A stretch of 6,783 nt of DNA from CAVSWN01 sp046728115 (lineage in GTDB: Bacteria; Acidobacteriota; Vicinamibacteria; Vicinamibacterales; CAVVIG01), in the NCBI GenBank assembly GCA_046728115.1, contig JBKPDW010000210.1, positions 1 through 6,783 on the forward strand, in the 5' to 3' direction. Both the position numbers and the translations under genes were made by a program. Every line of letters starts with the position of its first letter. The first letter of the stretch is position 1. The notes under the pieces were generated by a model, which was not told where the DNA came from, did not search any database, and worked only from the letters and a program-made list of their open reading frames with translations. This document shows, in pieces, positions 6,738 to 6,783 of this stretch.

Positions 6738-6783
6738 CTGTCCCCTTTGTGCTCCTCCACGGACACGACGGTTCCCGTTGCCA
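6734..6783 (-). CDS. C-terminal fragment of an upstream gene, product unknown
   Basis: The frame entering from the right edge encodes 15 residues, ATGTVVSVEEHKGDR, and ends at TGA 6736-6734. It overlaps the next start codon as ATGA, the same junction seen further down the operon. The acidic/basic tail looks like a normal protein end, but it is too short to identify a family. Confidence 0.55.
   Translation of the reverse strand, partial: ATGTVVSVEEHKGDR
6742..6748 (-). promoter_or_regulatory. Ribosome binding site of the 131-residue membrane protein
   Basis: AAAGGGG on the minus strand lies four bases before ATG 6737. It is the clearest Shine-Dalgarno-like sequence in the window, and it sits inside the final codons of the upstream gene. 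It fixes this start codon. Confidence 0.65.

Overview
This is a GC-rich, densely coding chromosomal window, most likely from a free-living bacterium of the Acidobacteriota type or another high-GC, environmental Gram-negative-like group. That guess rests only on base composition and the style of the proteins, because no taxonomic marker is present. Almost every gene encodes a membrane protein or an enzyme of polyprenyl-phosphate-dependent glycosylation. No rRNA, tRNA, CRISPR array, transposase or phage gene was seen.

Layout. (1) Positions 1-1851, minus strand: a two-gene unit. A dolichol-phosphate-mannose-synthase-like GT2 (1096-1851) is followed 43 bp later by a GT39-like multi-spanning membrane glycosyltransferase, which is cut by the left edge of the window (1-1052). 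(2) About 1850-1920: a compact divergent control region. A minus-strand promoter (perfect TTGACA, 17 bp, GATAAG) and a plus-strand promoter (TTGTCA, 18 bp, TACGAT) share the same -35 DNA. (3) 1819-4209, plus strand: a large GT39/ArnT-like GT-C glycosyltransferase with what may be an extra block of membrane helices. (4) 4154-6783, minus strand: a tightly packed operon entering from beyond the right edge. In transcription order it holds the last 15 residues of an unseen protein, a 131-residue two-helix membrane protein, a 285-residue membrane-anchored extracytoplasmic protein, and a 444-residue GT39-like membrane protein. Adjacent genes here overlap by 1 to 4 bases (ATGA, TGATG, ATGA). The last gene overlaps the tail of the plus-strand glycosyltransferase by 56 bp.

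How it may work together. In the known pathway logic, the GT2 enzyme charges a polyprenyl phosphate with a sugar on the cytoplasmic face, and GT-C enzymes use such lipid-linked sugars outside the membrane. One charging enzyme surrounded by three GT-C-like proteins therefore suggests a lipid-, polysaccharide- or protein-glycosylation locus. The acceptor and the sugar cannot be read from the sequence. The less familiar part is the right-hand operon, where a small two-helix protein and an anchored extracytoplasmic protein of no recognised family are translationally linked to a GT-C-like protein. A short imperfect palindrome resembling a widespread dispersed bacterial repeat lies at the start of the anchored protein gene and makes its start codon doubtful.
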